From Drosophila pseudoobscura (lineage: Eukaryota; Arthropoda; Insecta; Diptera; Drosophilidae), in assembly GCF_009870125.1 (NCBI RefSeq), contig NC_046679.1, forward strand, positions 12,338,001-12,402,000: 64,000 nt of DNA, read 5' to 3'. The translations under genes and the position numbers were made by a program. Positions within the stretch are counted from its first letter, which is position 1. Every line of letters starts with the position of its first letter. The notes beneath the pieces are model-generated. The model saw only the letters and a list, made by a program, of their open reading frames with translations. It was not told the origin of the DNA and made no database searches. Positions 48,301 to 60,260 of this stretch are shown here, in pieces.

Positions 48301-50967
48301 ATCTATGAAAACGTTGGCGTAAAACGATGAATGGAATCAACACCAGCCTCGACCCAAGGCAAGGAGACCCAGCCAGACCGAACGGTGGGACACGCGCGGG
48401 ACTAGAACGGGGCACAGGGTCCGACAGATAGTGGCAGGCACACACTTACACTTATACGTGTGTAGGTGTGGATCTTTGTGGGTGACGGCGGCGGCGTATC
48501 TGTGTGTACTATGAAATGAATGGAAATGAAAAGCAGTTAATGCTCAAGTCACGGAAAAAGCGTAAATGGAAAAGTTAAGCGCATTAATTATTTATTTATC
48601 GTTTTACGATGCTCAAGTGTCGGTGAACTTGCACCGTTTCCCGTTCGTTGGCCGCTAACAAGAACAAAAGCAAATGGAGTAAGCAGCAACCAAAGGAAAA
48701 ACATTAACAACGACAACTAAGCAAATTGCGCGCAAGTTCGTAATCCTTCGTGAAAAGGCGGCATCAGTAGCAGGAACGGGAACAGGCACCCGGCCAGGAG
48801 TAACAGTTGGCAGGAGGGAAAACAGGCAGTGAGAATGGGGGATTGAGAGCAGCCAACCATTTTACACAACTCGTTGGACTCAGCCGTTGAAATTGGCCCG
48901 GTTCGCAGTTGGCTAAGGCTGGAGATCAACGCTGCGAATGGCTGAAATGCTGAAATGCGAGTCGGAACCGGCATTCTGCTCCTGCGACTGAATGTTATCG
49001 CCGCACTTGAAATTGTCATTAAAACAATGCCGAAAACAAATTGGCTCAAGTCTGACATGGCTACTACATTTTCAGGGAATAAACAAAAGGCTTTAAGTAG
49101 CTGTTTCACATACTGTACACTATGTTACTCGCACCGGAATAAAGCAGTGCGTTTCATGAGGCTACCCTTATAATGGGTGTACCGTCCCTAATCGTTTAAG
49201 GTCTTATTATCTTTAAGTATTCAATGGAATATTCATATCATTTTCATTATTAGGGACATATACAAATAAAACATTGAAGTATATAAATTACACTGTGCGA
49301 CAGTGGTTTTGTCCACTGCACGAGACAAAAATATCTTACCTGCTGGAGAAATGGTTCCTGGGCGGAGCCTCCAGCTGTTAGCAGGAAGACTATGGGCTAT
49401 CACTCGGCCCGAGACTCTGGAAATCGACAGCGCTTATCAATAATATATTAATAATATATGTATATGTTTATAGTAAAGAATTATAGAGTTCAGAGAGTCT
49501 TTGAGAGTACAGTCCTGTGCTAGATTATAAAGATATCCACAGGATCCGTCTTCAAAATTTTACGCGATCATTTGGAGCGATGGCGCGATGGGTACTGTAA
49601 AGCCAGTCCATGCCAAAAACTCAAGGAAACAATGTAATTTAATTTAAAAACTCACAAAAAATGTTCATAGCCAAAAAATATACATGATGAGCGGCTGACG
49701 AGATTTTTTGGGAAGTATTACAAAGCCTTTTACCAGATGGGTGTGTTGTGACTTTTGAGCTCGGTGACTTATTGAACCATGCTGTAAGGACGAGAACATA
49801 CATACCTTAGACCTCGTACCTTCTATCTGGTTTTCCAACTGCAAGGGAAATATATAAATATAATTTTATGCATCTTTTTAAATTCTCACCAAATATAGCT
49901 TAACAGATTTGATTTAATTTAATGGTTGGAAGATATTCCCTATGCGGAGGTGATTTTTTGTTTGGTAATCTCCCTTCGAATTTCATGACTTTGATTCCAT
50001 AACTAATTGAATCCAGTCTTTCCTATTGAAGGCAGGGGCTTTAAGCAAAGCATAATTCTATTATTTATCAAGCCATAAAAACATATGCACAGGGAAGCAA
50101 AGATACGGGGGATTGTTGTGAATTATGTACTTCGTCCTCAAGTTTATGGGGTAAACGAGAGTAAGGAAATTAGAGTGACACTTTTCTTCCTTTAGCTGTT
50201 TTTCAACTTTTCCGATGAGCTGGCAAATTTCGACATGTAATAAACAAGTCCTCTCCTTGTCGTTGTCTGCACATATTTTGTGGCACGTGTCTGGTTGGTC
50301 CTTTTTATGCTGGGTACTCGAGGAACAGAAGCAAACAAGATGTGTGTGAGCAAGACTTCACTCTGTAATACCTGCCATATTCTATCTTTTTTTTAATTGG
50401 AATGGAAACTAAATTGGCTAACTTTTGATTTCTGTTTTGGGCACAGCTCGCCTCTGATGTCGTCCATTTGTGTGAGAGTGGTCACCTTCCCGTGGATGTG
50501 GATCTTCATGAAGAACCCGTACGAGGGCGCCCAGTGCGCCATCCGCCTGGCCACGGATCCCCAGCTGAAGCTAGTCACCGGCGAGTACTTCAAGTGAGTT
50601 GCCATGGCCACTGTCGTTGCTTTTGCTGTTGCTGTTGCCTTTGCCGCATTAGTGGCACTTTGTTAGCCATTTTTTTGTTACATCTTTTCGTCTTTTTTGT
50701 CTCAGTGACTGCGAAATTGCGGCAAGTTCGGAGCCTGGCCAGGACAAGGAGCTGGCCAAGAAATTGTATATGCAAACCATAAAAACACTCGAGAGCGTTA
50801 CCAAACTAACAGTCGACAGGGAGGCGTACGCGGTGAAGCTGGAGCAGGAGCCAGAGCTGAGGCTAGAGACAGCACCGGAAACGGAAACGAACCAGGCGGA
50901 GGACATGGACACGGAGACGGAGATGGAGATGGAAATGGAGAGGGAGGAGCAGCAGCCGTTGGAGTGA
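39349..50967 (+). CDS. Short-chain dehydrogenase/reductase, retinol-dehydrogenase-like, with altered active site
   Basis: Coding exons are 39349-39446, 40898-41547, 42394-42457, 50447-50593 and 50706-50967; all join in phase (2, 1, 2, 2) to 406 residues. Residues about 19-32 form a hydrophobic N-terminal anchor. The NAD(P)-binding motif TGGNSGIG is at 55-62, NNAG at 149-152 and the serine position VSA at about 199-201. The place of the catalytic YxxxK is occupied by Phe230-Ala-His-Ser-Lys234 (codon TTC), so the catalytic tyrosine is missing. The family otherwise resembles membrane-bound RDH11-14-type SDRs that reduce retinal or similar substrates at the ER. The tail from about residue 320 is extended and ends in a Glu/Met/Thr-rich acidic stretch. 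Intron 3 is about 8 kb. D. melanogaster CG7675 is a possible ortholog, named from memory of its family and location, not from an alignment. Confidence 0.85.
42458..49240. other. Most of dehydrogenase intron 3, no nested gene supported
   Basis: Non-coding by inspection, with CAG/CAA repeats near 43600-43655 and degenerate GC-rich repeats near 46460-46740. Several minus-strand open frames of 100-190 codons here are low-complexity and lack coding signature. Confidence 0.4.
49691..49807 (+). pseudogene. Orphan coding-like fragment in dehydrogenase intron 3
   Basis: Between stops at 49688-49690 and 49808-49810 the plus strand reads 39 codons with strong protein character, including EIFWEVLQSLLPDGCVVTFE and then LGDLLNHAV. 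It lacks an ATG and sits in AT-rich intronic DNA. It could be a relic of a mobile element or of a captured gene, or an alternative exon (a GTAAGG donor is at 49783). I do not recognise the protein. Confidence 0.3.
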
Positions 50968-51190
50968 TTTATGCCTGGCACGCGGCCCGTCGTCTTCGGA
51001 GACTGCCACTGCAACGTCTATTTGCATTTGGTTTAACAATTGCCGCATTAGGCAGCAGCCCAGACTCGGGCCACTTAGGAGAGACTTTTTATGGGTCTGC
51101 AATTGCAACAGCAACTGCCACCGAAGCCAAAGCCAAAGCCAAAGCCTTTTGAAACTGGCTACCCGACTTTACGAGGTTCTATTTTCTACA

Positions 51191-51196
51191 AATAAA
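51191..51196 (+). promoter_or_regulatory. Polyadenylation signal of the dehydrogenase gene
   Basis: AATAAA lies 224 nt after the TGA at 50965-50967. The 3' end is expected near 51215. Confidence 0.6.
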
Positions 51197-51219
51197 TGTA
51201 ACTTTAATGTGCGAGCAGC

Positions 51220-52640
51220 GAAAACTTGCTGAGTTTGTGCTTTGTTCCAGTTTTGGGATGTTCTTTCTCCTGGGGAGAGGGCTGGCCTGTGGGGGCATGG
51301 GGAATCCAACAGGCAAAATATGTTGCCGCTGCTGTGCTGTCTTTGATTTATTTCCAATTTCAAATGCTTTCGGTTGAGTGGAAGGAGCCCCGAACAGACC
51401 TGAACGGGCAGTCGCAAGCAATTTGCTTAAACGAAAGAACCGAATGTTTAAGAAGGACTTTGGAGAAGAAAAGACAACGGAAGGATACACTTTATTGTAC
51501 TCCAAGTAATAAAAAGACCCATTGATTACTGATTACTCTAATCAATTAGAAGCTTTGGACCTTAGATACCGAATATTTTGTGATTCAATCGGGTATCACA
51601 GGACCTGATACTGTAAAGACCATGTTCCATGGGATAGCTGTCTCGATTTTGATGTTGAAATTAATGTTAGCCAGTATTTAGCTCATAACTCATAAATGAT
51701 ATACACATATGTGCACCAATACAATCTAAACATTATTTCAATTGCCGAATTCTTGTGGAATTGTAAATTTTATGTGTAAATCCCGAGACAAGAATTTCAC
51801 ATATAGAATCCCCCAATTGAGAAATGCCTTTCCTTCGGACAATCACTAGCTGTGGCGCAACATCCCACTGGGCAAGCCGGCAACGCGTGCCAACAAACTG
51901 TTGATTACCACCCAACAAGAGCAACCCACGTTGATACAGATCTGCGTACATATACACAATTATAGGAGTGCGCCGAGAGATGCAAGGCCAATTATAGTAT
52001 TTGTAGTTCAGCTAGAACCGATTTCCATTTCCATTATAATGAGTGTGCAATGCGTGGCTTAGGCCCGGACGTGGCCAGGACCAGGGCATGGCAATGGCAA
52101 CCAGTAGGACGTGGGCCAGGACATAACCAGGACACATGCAACTGTCTCGACGCAGCCCCGCTTTGTATGCTATGGAAAATCTCTTTATTATATTACGTGC
52201 GGCGCTTTTGTTGTCAGTTGGCAGCCCCATAGACCCTACCACCCTCTAGGTGGCATCCGGAGCCAACCCCCCGCCCAGTACGGGTAAGCGCCATGTGTTG
52301 CTAGAGCAATTTTATACTTCCCTTTTGGAAGTTGCTTCGTTGGGACTGCCCCAGTTCTTTTTCCCTTTGCCTTTTCCCATTTTCTGTTCCCTGTTTCCTC
52401 CTCCTGGCTCTAGCTCTCTAGCTGCTGAAATGAAAAGCTCCTGGAGTGGAAAAGCGATTACGTTGTTGCCCATTTCTCCATCTGGCAAAAGCTTTGCGTT
52501 TCCGGTTACCTTTCCGCCGTGACGTGTTGGCGTAATATGCATTTTACGCGCTTCAATTTTGCTGCATGGCACGCTCCAAAGCACCGCTCCACAAGGATGA
52601 CGAACATCAGATGGAGACAACTCAGGCGTTGTTTTTTACA
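51220..52640. other. Intergenic, nothing recognised
   Basis: No gene or element seen. Open frames on either strand are short and lack coding composition. Confidence 0.4.
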
Positions 52641-52840
52641 GTGTAGGAAAAGCTTTCTTTAAAGAGCATAGGGAGCGGAGCAACAGTCCCAAAGCTCAAT
52701 CTCTTGACTCTCTTTGCGTCTGCTCTTAATTTTGTTTCTCTTTACTGATTTTTTGATTAAATCAAATATTAATTATACGTAAAACAAGAAAATATTGTTT
52801 ATAATTTTTAAAATTAACTCTGAAACGATGGTGTTTTAAA

Positions 52841-53452
52841 ATGGACGGAACATACTTCCGATTGGTAGGCTTAAACAAAAATAAATTCTTCGCTAGCTCA
52901 AGTAACAAATGCCTAAAACGTAAGAATAAGTACACCATATTAGAGCAAATATACAGTCGGAAAATGTTGAAAAAGAAGAGCCCCAGCTTGGGGGCGCCCT
53001 CCGAAGCCGAGATGGACGAGTCCGGCTACATGTCCTCTCGAGTGCGGAACAACTCAAACGAGGAGGCGCCAGTTTTGTTGGAATGCAACTCTGCAACCGA
53101 TAACTGTCCGAACAGCAATGCAACAGCTATCCCCAAAGGCCTTGCCTCGTCGCTCAGCAGCCATTCGAGAGATCAACTCTGGACCAAGAAATACCCGCTG
53201 ACGATCCCCGCCAGCAGCAGCATCAATAGCTGCGACGAGCCCTATAGGACGCCTAACCTGCAGCAAGTGCAGAGCATTCCAAATCCCCATAAGAAGCACT
53301 TTATGGCCCCGCACAGCAGCCCGAAGAAGTCGAAGAAGGTTTTGTTTTCACCGGACGAGCCACTGAGCCGGAGACGCTACTTCGATGGTTTGAAGCATTG
53401 CGACATCTTCAGTATGCTGAGCCACAACCAGCCGGCCCTCTCAACTAAATAA
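52841..53452 (+). CDS. Intronless gene, 203-residue unrecognised Ser/Pro-rich protein
   Basis: The frame runs from ATG at 52841 to TAA at 53450-53452. The start MDGTYFRLVGLNKNKFFASS is basic. The middle (about 45-130) is Ser/Asn-rich and looks disordered. The last third has several proline-directed sites: YRTPNL, HSSPKK (a full CDK-type S-P-x-K) and LFSPDEP, followed by SRRRYFDGLKHCDIFSML. No membrane segment, signal peptide or known domain is visible. The CDK-type sites and the basic Arg-Arg-Arg motif would suit a phosphorylated nuclear or cell-cycle protein, but that is speculation. The flanks are very AT-rich and the stop codon lies within the polyadenylation signal AATAAA, so the 3' UTR must be extremely short. 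Such compactness is common in testis-expressed fly genes. Confidence 0.65.
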   Translation: MDGTYFRLVGLNKNKFFASSSNKCLKRKNKYTILEQIYSRKMLKKKSPSLGAPSEAEMDESGYMSSRVRNNSNEEAPVLLECNSATDNCPNSNATAIPKGLASSLSSHSRDQLWTKKYPLTIPASSSINSCDEPYRTPNLQQVQSIPNPHKKHFMAPHSSPKKSKKVLFSPDEPLSRRRYFDGLKHCDIFSMLSHNQPALSTK

Positions 53453-53747
53453 AAATGCACTGGGTCTGGCCATAAAAAGCCATTTCGCAGATGTTTTGAA
53501 CTATGCATCTTACCTTGACTTTCAAGAGGACGATGGCATTTATATAGTCGGTAGTAGAAACTAGTAAACCTTTCGATATGATGTGTTGTTCTTGCTGTTA
53601 ATAGAAGTGCGGGCGCTTTACCACGGATACTGGTGGATAAATCGAACGTAAGACCACTAACCATGCTAGGGCTTAACCATCGCTAGTATTAAGTGCCGAA
53701 AAAAAGTAACTGGAATTAGCCATGGCAGAGAATAGATAAATAAAGCA

Positions 53748-53838
53748 ATGTGGGTCGGAAACGCTTCCTTCTGGGCTATACACACATCTACTTTCACACA
53801 AACCTAATATACCTCTATACTCTCTCTGAGGTATGAAA
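53748..53838. mobile_element. DINE-1/SGM-like element fragment
   Basis: GGGTCGGAAACGCTTCCTTC, ACACATCTACTTTCAC and CTAATATACC match the same stretch of the copy ending at 32390. Only one end is present. Confidence 0.55.
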
Positions 53839-54102
53839 ATCACAACAGGCGTTTATACTGAAAAGTGAAATGATCGCGACTGTATAGTACATAATATATT
53901 TCATAATTGAAAGCGCGCGACAGACAAAGCGATTTGAAATTTGATGTGCACGAAAAGATATATAAATCAATTCCATATATACGAGTATATATGTATATAT
54001 CCATATATCTCTGTGGTATAAACAAGTTTGGGTCTTGGTCGTCGCCAAATGTTTAATTGAAAAGCATATGTGGTAAAAATGAAAAATCGGATTATTTCTA
54101 AC

Positions 54103-54121
54103 CGCCAAATATTTGGCGCGT
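54103..54121. promoter_or_regulatory. Palindromic paired E2F-like site
   Basis: CCGCCAAATATTTGGCGCG contains the perfect 14-bp palindrome GCCAAATATTTGGC (54105-54118), and each arm fits the E2F core TTTGGCGS. A further half site, TCGCCAAAT, lies about 60 bp upstream. It sits upstream of the probable PKD 5' exon and downstream of the 52841 gene. Confidence 0.35.
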
Positions 54122-54870
54122 TTATTCTTCATAAACCGTGGTCCATCGATGGTATCTTTTGTTGTTTAAACAAGTAAGTATTATTATATTAATAAAATAT
54201 AAAACTTATTATACTTCCCTTGAATTATTCGCGAAAATATCTATCTTCAATTATGTTTATTTTTTAAACCAAATCGTGGGATTTCCAATAGGAAAGCTCA
54301 TATTAGATCACCTGACAACCCTGTTAAAGCATTTTGTGTTCTTCTTCTTTGCTGTTCCCACTCTCTCTCAACAGAAATCATATGCCTCTCTCTTGGTTAC
54401 AACTTCAAAGCTTTAAACACCTGTGCGAAAGCTTTGGCGGCTCTGATGTAAACAACGCCAAGTGGGAGACGATAGCAACAAAAAAGGAAGGGAAGCGAAA
54501 CTCGGAGAAGAGAACGAGTAAATAAACAGATGAACAGAATCCGTATTAAAATAAAAACAGATTAGGGAAACGCGTCAAGAGCGTGTGGAAGTCGTATGGC
54601 AATGCTCTCCCTTCCTCTCGCGCTGGCTGTGTGCCTCTCATCTGGGAGAGCTACTCTGCGTGGGAGAACGAACAGCCGGAAGCCCGTTTCTCATTTGGGA
54701 GCGGGAGCAAAGCTGAGCTTTGGCATATTATTTGGATTTTACTTTTCGGATGCTTTTCCTTTGCTCTGCTGTGCTCGGCTGTGCTCCGCTGCTCTGCTGC
54801 TCTGCTGCCTGCCTCTGGCTTTGCGATTGCTGTTGCTGCTGCCTCTGCCAATGCTTTTTCGCAGTTTGTG

Positions 54871-55130
54871 TTTCAGTTGCGCGGCGGCCGAGGCAAAGTG
54901 AAAACGTGCGAAATTCTACCGTTAACCGAAGCGACAACAGCGACACAACGTGGACGCAGACGACGATGCTGCCACAGCGGGCAACCTGGCACTAGCCGTG
55001 GCACATACTCTCATCCTCATCCCCTTGCTCGGACTCGTGCTCGTAAAAGAAAAATTACTACACACTCACACAGAAGCAAATATTGAAAATTCTAAAGAAA
55101 AGCGCCAGCCGTAATGTGGCACAGTTGAAG
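54871..55130 (+). promoter_or_regulatory. Possible distal promoter and first non-coding exon of PKD
   Basis: TTCAGTTG at 54872-54879 fits an initiator (A at 54875). The +28 position reads AAACG, one mismatch from the DPE consensus. The downstream sequence (GCGACAACAGCGACACAACG) resembles a fly 5' UTR, and AAG|GTGTGT near 55131 could be its donor. The assignment to PKD is inferred from strand and order only. Confidence 0.3.
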
Positions 55131-57370
55131 GTGTGTTGGTACCTAGCTCCTTTCTCTCTGTCTCCGTCTACGTCTCGGTCTCCGTCTCCGTCTCCGTGCC
55201 CGTGAACGTTTCGTTGTGTGTGTACGTGTGTGCATATTTATTATTTGAATTAATTGCATGAAATTTTCAACACATCTATATATACATATATACATATTCA
55301 ACATGTAGACCGAAAGTGTTGCATCTTAAATGAGTGCAAAAATAATCGGGAAAACTCGTGCAGCAGCATAATGATATTTCCGTCGAACATATGTACATTA
55401 CAAATTCAGTGCTGCCTCTACCCCTCCCCTCCCCTCACCGATGTCTGAGTTTGCTCTATTATATCATACATAACTGGATTGTCCTGGTTTTCTCCTTCTT
55501 CGGGCTCCGGTCGCAGTATTGTTACATATAGCACCTTGAGCATAAGTGGAATGAACTGTTGGTCTCTTCTTTGAGCAGATATTCGAAAAGTGAGGCATCT
55601 TTCAATATTTGAAGCTATTTTCTGTTTCATCTATATCAAATGGCTACCAATCAGAAACCATACAATACCCTTGGTCCTTCAAAGGTACCAAAATGTTGGG
55701 GTTCGTTTCACTTGTTGTTTTTGTGGCCCCACTCATAAGTGGGATCTTTTCCGGCCCGCTCCAATGCAAATGTTTGCCTGCCCCCGTGCTTGTTAATATT
55801 TATTCTCTCCTTCAAGCCAGACCAGCCCCGGACGCGGAGCCCAGACCCGTAGCGGTTCGAATGCCGCCCTCTTTGAGCTATCCTTTAGCCAGGAAGGCAA
55901 ACAAAAACACGTTCAAGTTGTTCCTTGGCCTTGGTATTTATGGCCAGTGCGTCAGCCTGTCGCACACTTGACATGAGCTCGGGTCCTGCTATCGTTAACC
56001 GTTGCCCATCCCCTTTCTAGCCGGGGGCGTTGTATTCATGACTAGTGGGCCTCCCTTTGGACTCCACCCACATTGGTGGAGTTTGGACTCGCTCGTGGTG
56101 GCAGCATCAGCCTCGGATCAGCCCGGCATCATCATCGCACCGCGCTATCGCCCTCAGCGCCCTCAAATTATTATCACCTTACTAATTATCTATCGATGGT
56201 GATGATGATGATGATGATGATGATGCCATTTTCAGGCGGCCCCTTATCAGGGCACAGCGCGCGACTTTTGCGTCGTCTTCGGCTATTTGCATTTTGTCTC
56301 TGAACCGAGAATTCTAATAATGTTCCAACAAATAAACATGTGAGCACGGGTGAGCCACCACTCGAAGCACCGCAACCTCTAAAAAAAAAACAGATAACGG
56401 AGAGTCGAAAAAAAAGCAAACAAATAGAAAGAAACAACAAACTTTCCACGAACTTTTTATTTGGCAGCCGTCCTTTGGCATTACCACGAACAAAGGTTGC
56501 CCAAAGATTGAACTTTCAACCCGAATAGAGATGGTAGCGTGAGTACTGAAACGGTATAGATTACCATATTCAATGGCTTGTGCACATAAAGAACACTTAC
56601 GAAACCTCAGAAAACTATTTCCATATTCTGTTTTATTTTACTACTGAAATCAAAATATTTCATGCTGGGCCAAGACAAATTCTGCCAATAAAAATAGAAA
56701 CAATCATTTGCAAAATACCAAGAACATTTCTATTCACTTATTTGAGTATGTTCAAAATTATTAACGGAAAAATGTATGGTCTAAAAATATTTCAAGAACA
56801 TTTTCATATAATTTAAAAAAAAAAACTCAAATGTTTGTTGATTTACTCAATTCCGAAAGACTTGTAAATAAATTCGGCAATAGTTTGAATATTTCGTAAT
56901 TGAATAATTATTTTGCTTGTTTTGAAATACAATTTTAAAATAATCAGCCTTAAATTGGGAAATACATAGTTTTTATAGAATTAGGAGACCACACAGCTCC
57001 CTAAGAACGTAAGGGCCACTATACTAAAGTGATGATAGTATTGGAGTATAGCACTATATGGGACTATAGGTTATGGAATATAGGATATGCCTCTTAAGTG
57101 TTGGACTCCTCTTAAGGCTCTCAAATATTTGCTACCATTTTGAATTGTTATATTGTGTTCATATTTGAAGACTAAGACAGTCCTGTATAGCTCAAACCCT
57201 CAGTGAAGTCAATATGTAACAGAAGACCTACGATTCCGAATGAAGCAATCATTATATACATACATGTCCATATACATAGTTGCTCTCAATACATGTGCAA
57301 ATACTAGGGCATACATATGTAGTTAAAACAATCAAAACATGGTGCACATTCGTATAGAACATCCACAAAT
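55131..57370. other. Non-coding, probably PKD 5' intron
   Basis: No gene seen. A (GAT)n microsatellite lies at about 56195-56225, and the stretch at 56560-57330 is AT-rich. Confidence 0.4.
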
Positions 57371-58400
57371 ATAACAATTGTTGCCAATCTCTAGGAAAGG
57401 ACATACCCTTGGTCCTTGGGCCTTGGCTGTGGGGCCGACCGACGGTGAAAATCGCTCATCAACGCGAGCACAAAGAGCCACGGGCAGAGGCAGGGCCAGG
57501 GCCAGAGCGAGAGCCAGAGCCGTAGCCGAAGCCGTAGCCCCCACAGGTAGTTTCTCGCACAGCCTTGACAATGACAGAGAAATAAGAAAATGGGCGCTAA
57601 ATGGGCGCGACGGTGCGGGGCAGGGCTGGCTCAAGGCGGTGGAAAGAGTGCATAAATGCCAATAGCTGAGGGGGGGTGGGAGGCGATAGAGAGAAAGCCC
57701 AAAGGGAGTGGGAGAGGGAGAGGGGGGAGATGTGAGAGTGCGGCCGTTACAACAAACAAACAAAGGAAACAAACAAACGATAAAGGGGATAGCACTACAG
57801 AGAGGAGAAAGCAGATGGTGAGGTGGGTGGAGGGAGAGAGGAAGAGAGGCGAGACCATGCCGGGTCGAGTGCTTTGGTTCATGACACACACACACACTCG
57901 TCTGGGACGCTCTCTCTGCCGCTCTCTAACTCTCTCACGCTCACTATACATTATTCTATGTGTGCGTGTAGTAAAACGGGTTTTGAGTTTGCTTTTTCGC
58001 TGCCCTGGTCTGGCCCTGCCCGGTCCCTGGTCCCTGGTCCGGGCCTGGTCGGCAGGGGCATCGTCAACGGCTTTGGCAGTCAGTTGGCCAAGTCAAGTCA
58101 GTTGCTCTTTTGGCTTAACAAACTCAGAACGTGCCGCGGCGACGATGGCAGTGACATCCGATTGCAGCGCATAGAATGGAATAGAAGCACACCAGTAACA
58201 GTAAAAACAGAGGCAAGAAGCAATTACCAAGAAGCAGCATAAGGAGAAGAAGCATCTGAGAAGCACGGCTTAGTCGGCGTCAGCATGGCCAAGTGGCATC
58301 CATCGGATGCAAGACAGTGAAAACACTTAGCCCAGTGTGTGCGCGGGTATTTGCTTAATAAATTATTAACAACAAATTGCGGAGAGCGGAGAGTGGAGAG
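57371..58400 (+). other. GC-rich segment, possible alternative 5' exon
   Basis: Degenerate CCAGAGCC repeats at 57485-57540 and GA-rich DNA precede two TCAGTTG initiator-like motifs (A at 58082 and 58100). The following sequence resembles a 5' UTR. No exact DPE spacing was found, so this is weak. Confidence 0.2.
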
Positions 58401-60260
58401 TGGAGGCTCTCCGTTCGCAGGCCGCTTGTTGCTTGTTGTTATGTAAATGTCAAATGTATCTGTATCTCATGGATACCAAGCAGACTTAATGCCAATTTGG
58501 ATGAATATCTTTAGTGCCTCAGTGTTCGTCTATGTGTGTGTGTGTGTCTGCCTCTCAGCGTCTGTGTTAGCCTTGACTTTAGGCCTCTGCGCTGCGTCAT
58601 TTTCTGCTCCAATTTTGTTATTTCTCGGTTTTTTTTTGTGCCCGACACTTGAGGTCTTAAGCGGCCTCCGCTTCCAGATGCCATCCAGCCTCCACTCCAC
58701 TCCGCCTCCCCCATCCCGCGCTTCCATTGAAATTCAAAACGCACTCCGCTACCAGCTGCGAGGCAACTTTTGACTGATACACCTACTTACTTACAAGAAA
58801 TAACAAAAGAAAAAAAAGCAAGCGATAAATTCGAGTACCGAATCACCAGATACCTCTAGCGATACAGTACTTCGATTTTTGGCCTAATTTCTAGGATGAG
58901 AATGGATGAAGAACTGGCTTGAACTTAGAAAATTTCTAGTATCTATACATTTCTAGGAAAATTCTATGACTTATCTTGCATTCCTTAGTAATAATATGCC
59001 TAGAACAATTTTAATTATATACGAATATGTAGATTGTCTAAGTCTTTTGTCTCAAGCATCTTAACAAATGTATAATACCCTCTCCAAGGGTATCTTAAGA
59101 GACAACAAAATATCAGAAAACAGATTTAGAAAGTTGCTTGGCGGCCGCTCTCTGGAGTCTCTTTCTCGGCTTTCGTTTTGTTGTTCTTCCGCTTCTGTTG
59201 CCGCCTCCCTTTCGCTTACATCTGGCATTCCTTTCATGGCCAGGCACATATTTTCCATCGTGATTTATAAATTATTTTTTAATGCCTCACACACACACAA
59301 ACACTCCCCTCTCTGTAAATGGGTCACAGAGGCCACTTGAAAATAATTGGAAAGAACTCAAATCATCCTGTCATTTTCCCAGCCCCGATCGCGTATCTGT
59401 GTAATCTCGTACGAGTACGACTTTTCTCATCGCCATTAACAACCTGTTTTTTTATATAAATAGGTATAATAATGTCTATTAATATGCCCAATTGAGGTAT
59501 ACGTAATGGAATCGGCTTGCTGAATCGATTGCCGCATTATTTATCGACCCATTGTCTCAGCGATACACGCTCCACGCTCCATTCTCCATGATCCGTGCTC
59601 CATGACCTAACTTACTAACTCTCCTCAAAAAAGCAACAGACAGTCGACTCTGGAAGTATGCGATCACATCATTGTGATGAATAATAGTTTTTTATTGTTT
59701 GTTTTTTTTTTTTTTTTTTTAGAATTGAGTTTTTGTATGTATTTTTGCTTTAAAACTCGCTTCAATGACTCCTCAGGTCATTTTACAGTGTAAGAAAATG
59801 TTGTAAAGATGATATATGTCTGTTTTTGGATCAGCAGTTGGATATTTTAATGAGATATTATATCTTGCAGTATGCTTTAACGCTATAAAAGATGGTTGTT
59901 TCTGCAGTTTCTGTGAACATTTTACAAATCACAAGCTTTCCATTTACTCCTTCCCCAAAATATCCTTCAGGGAGTTTAGCAGGAAAAGTTGTTAAATGAC
60001 ATATTGTATATTTAATTATCAGCCATTTATTTGTTCCGCCCACTGCACTCTGTCCTCTGCACTCTGCACTCTGTCCTTTGTCTGAAAAGTTGCAATAAAG
60101 TTGCATGCAATTGAAAGTTTCAAATGACTCTTTCAAAGGCAGGAAAATGATTCAGTTTGCGACACTCCATCCCACCACCACGACCCGAAGCAGTCCACAG
60201 CCCAGACCAACCCTTTGGCTTTCCCTTCGGATACAGTTACCAATTGCATTCCAATTTCAG
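58401..60260. other. Non-coding, probably PKD 5' intron
   Basis: Contains a GT tract at about 58536-58547, a poly-T run at 59702-59720 and a TACCCTCTCCAAGGGTA hairpin at about 59077-59093. The hairpin could be a decayed DINE-1 end. No gene seen. Confidence 0.35.

Noticed and set aside
54583..55086. 167-codon plus-strand frame
   Set aside because: Overlaps a CTGCT-rich repeat and a probable non-coding first exon; composition is repeat-driven.
57332..57895. 187-codon minus-strand frame
   Set aside because: Pro/Leu/Ala-rich because of CCAGAGCC-type and GA repeats; no coding evidence.
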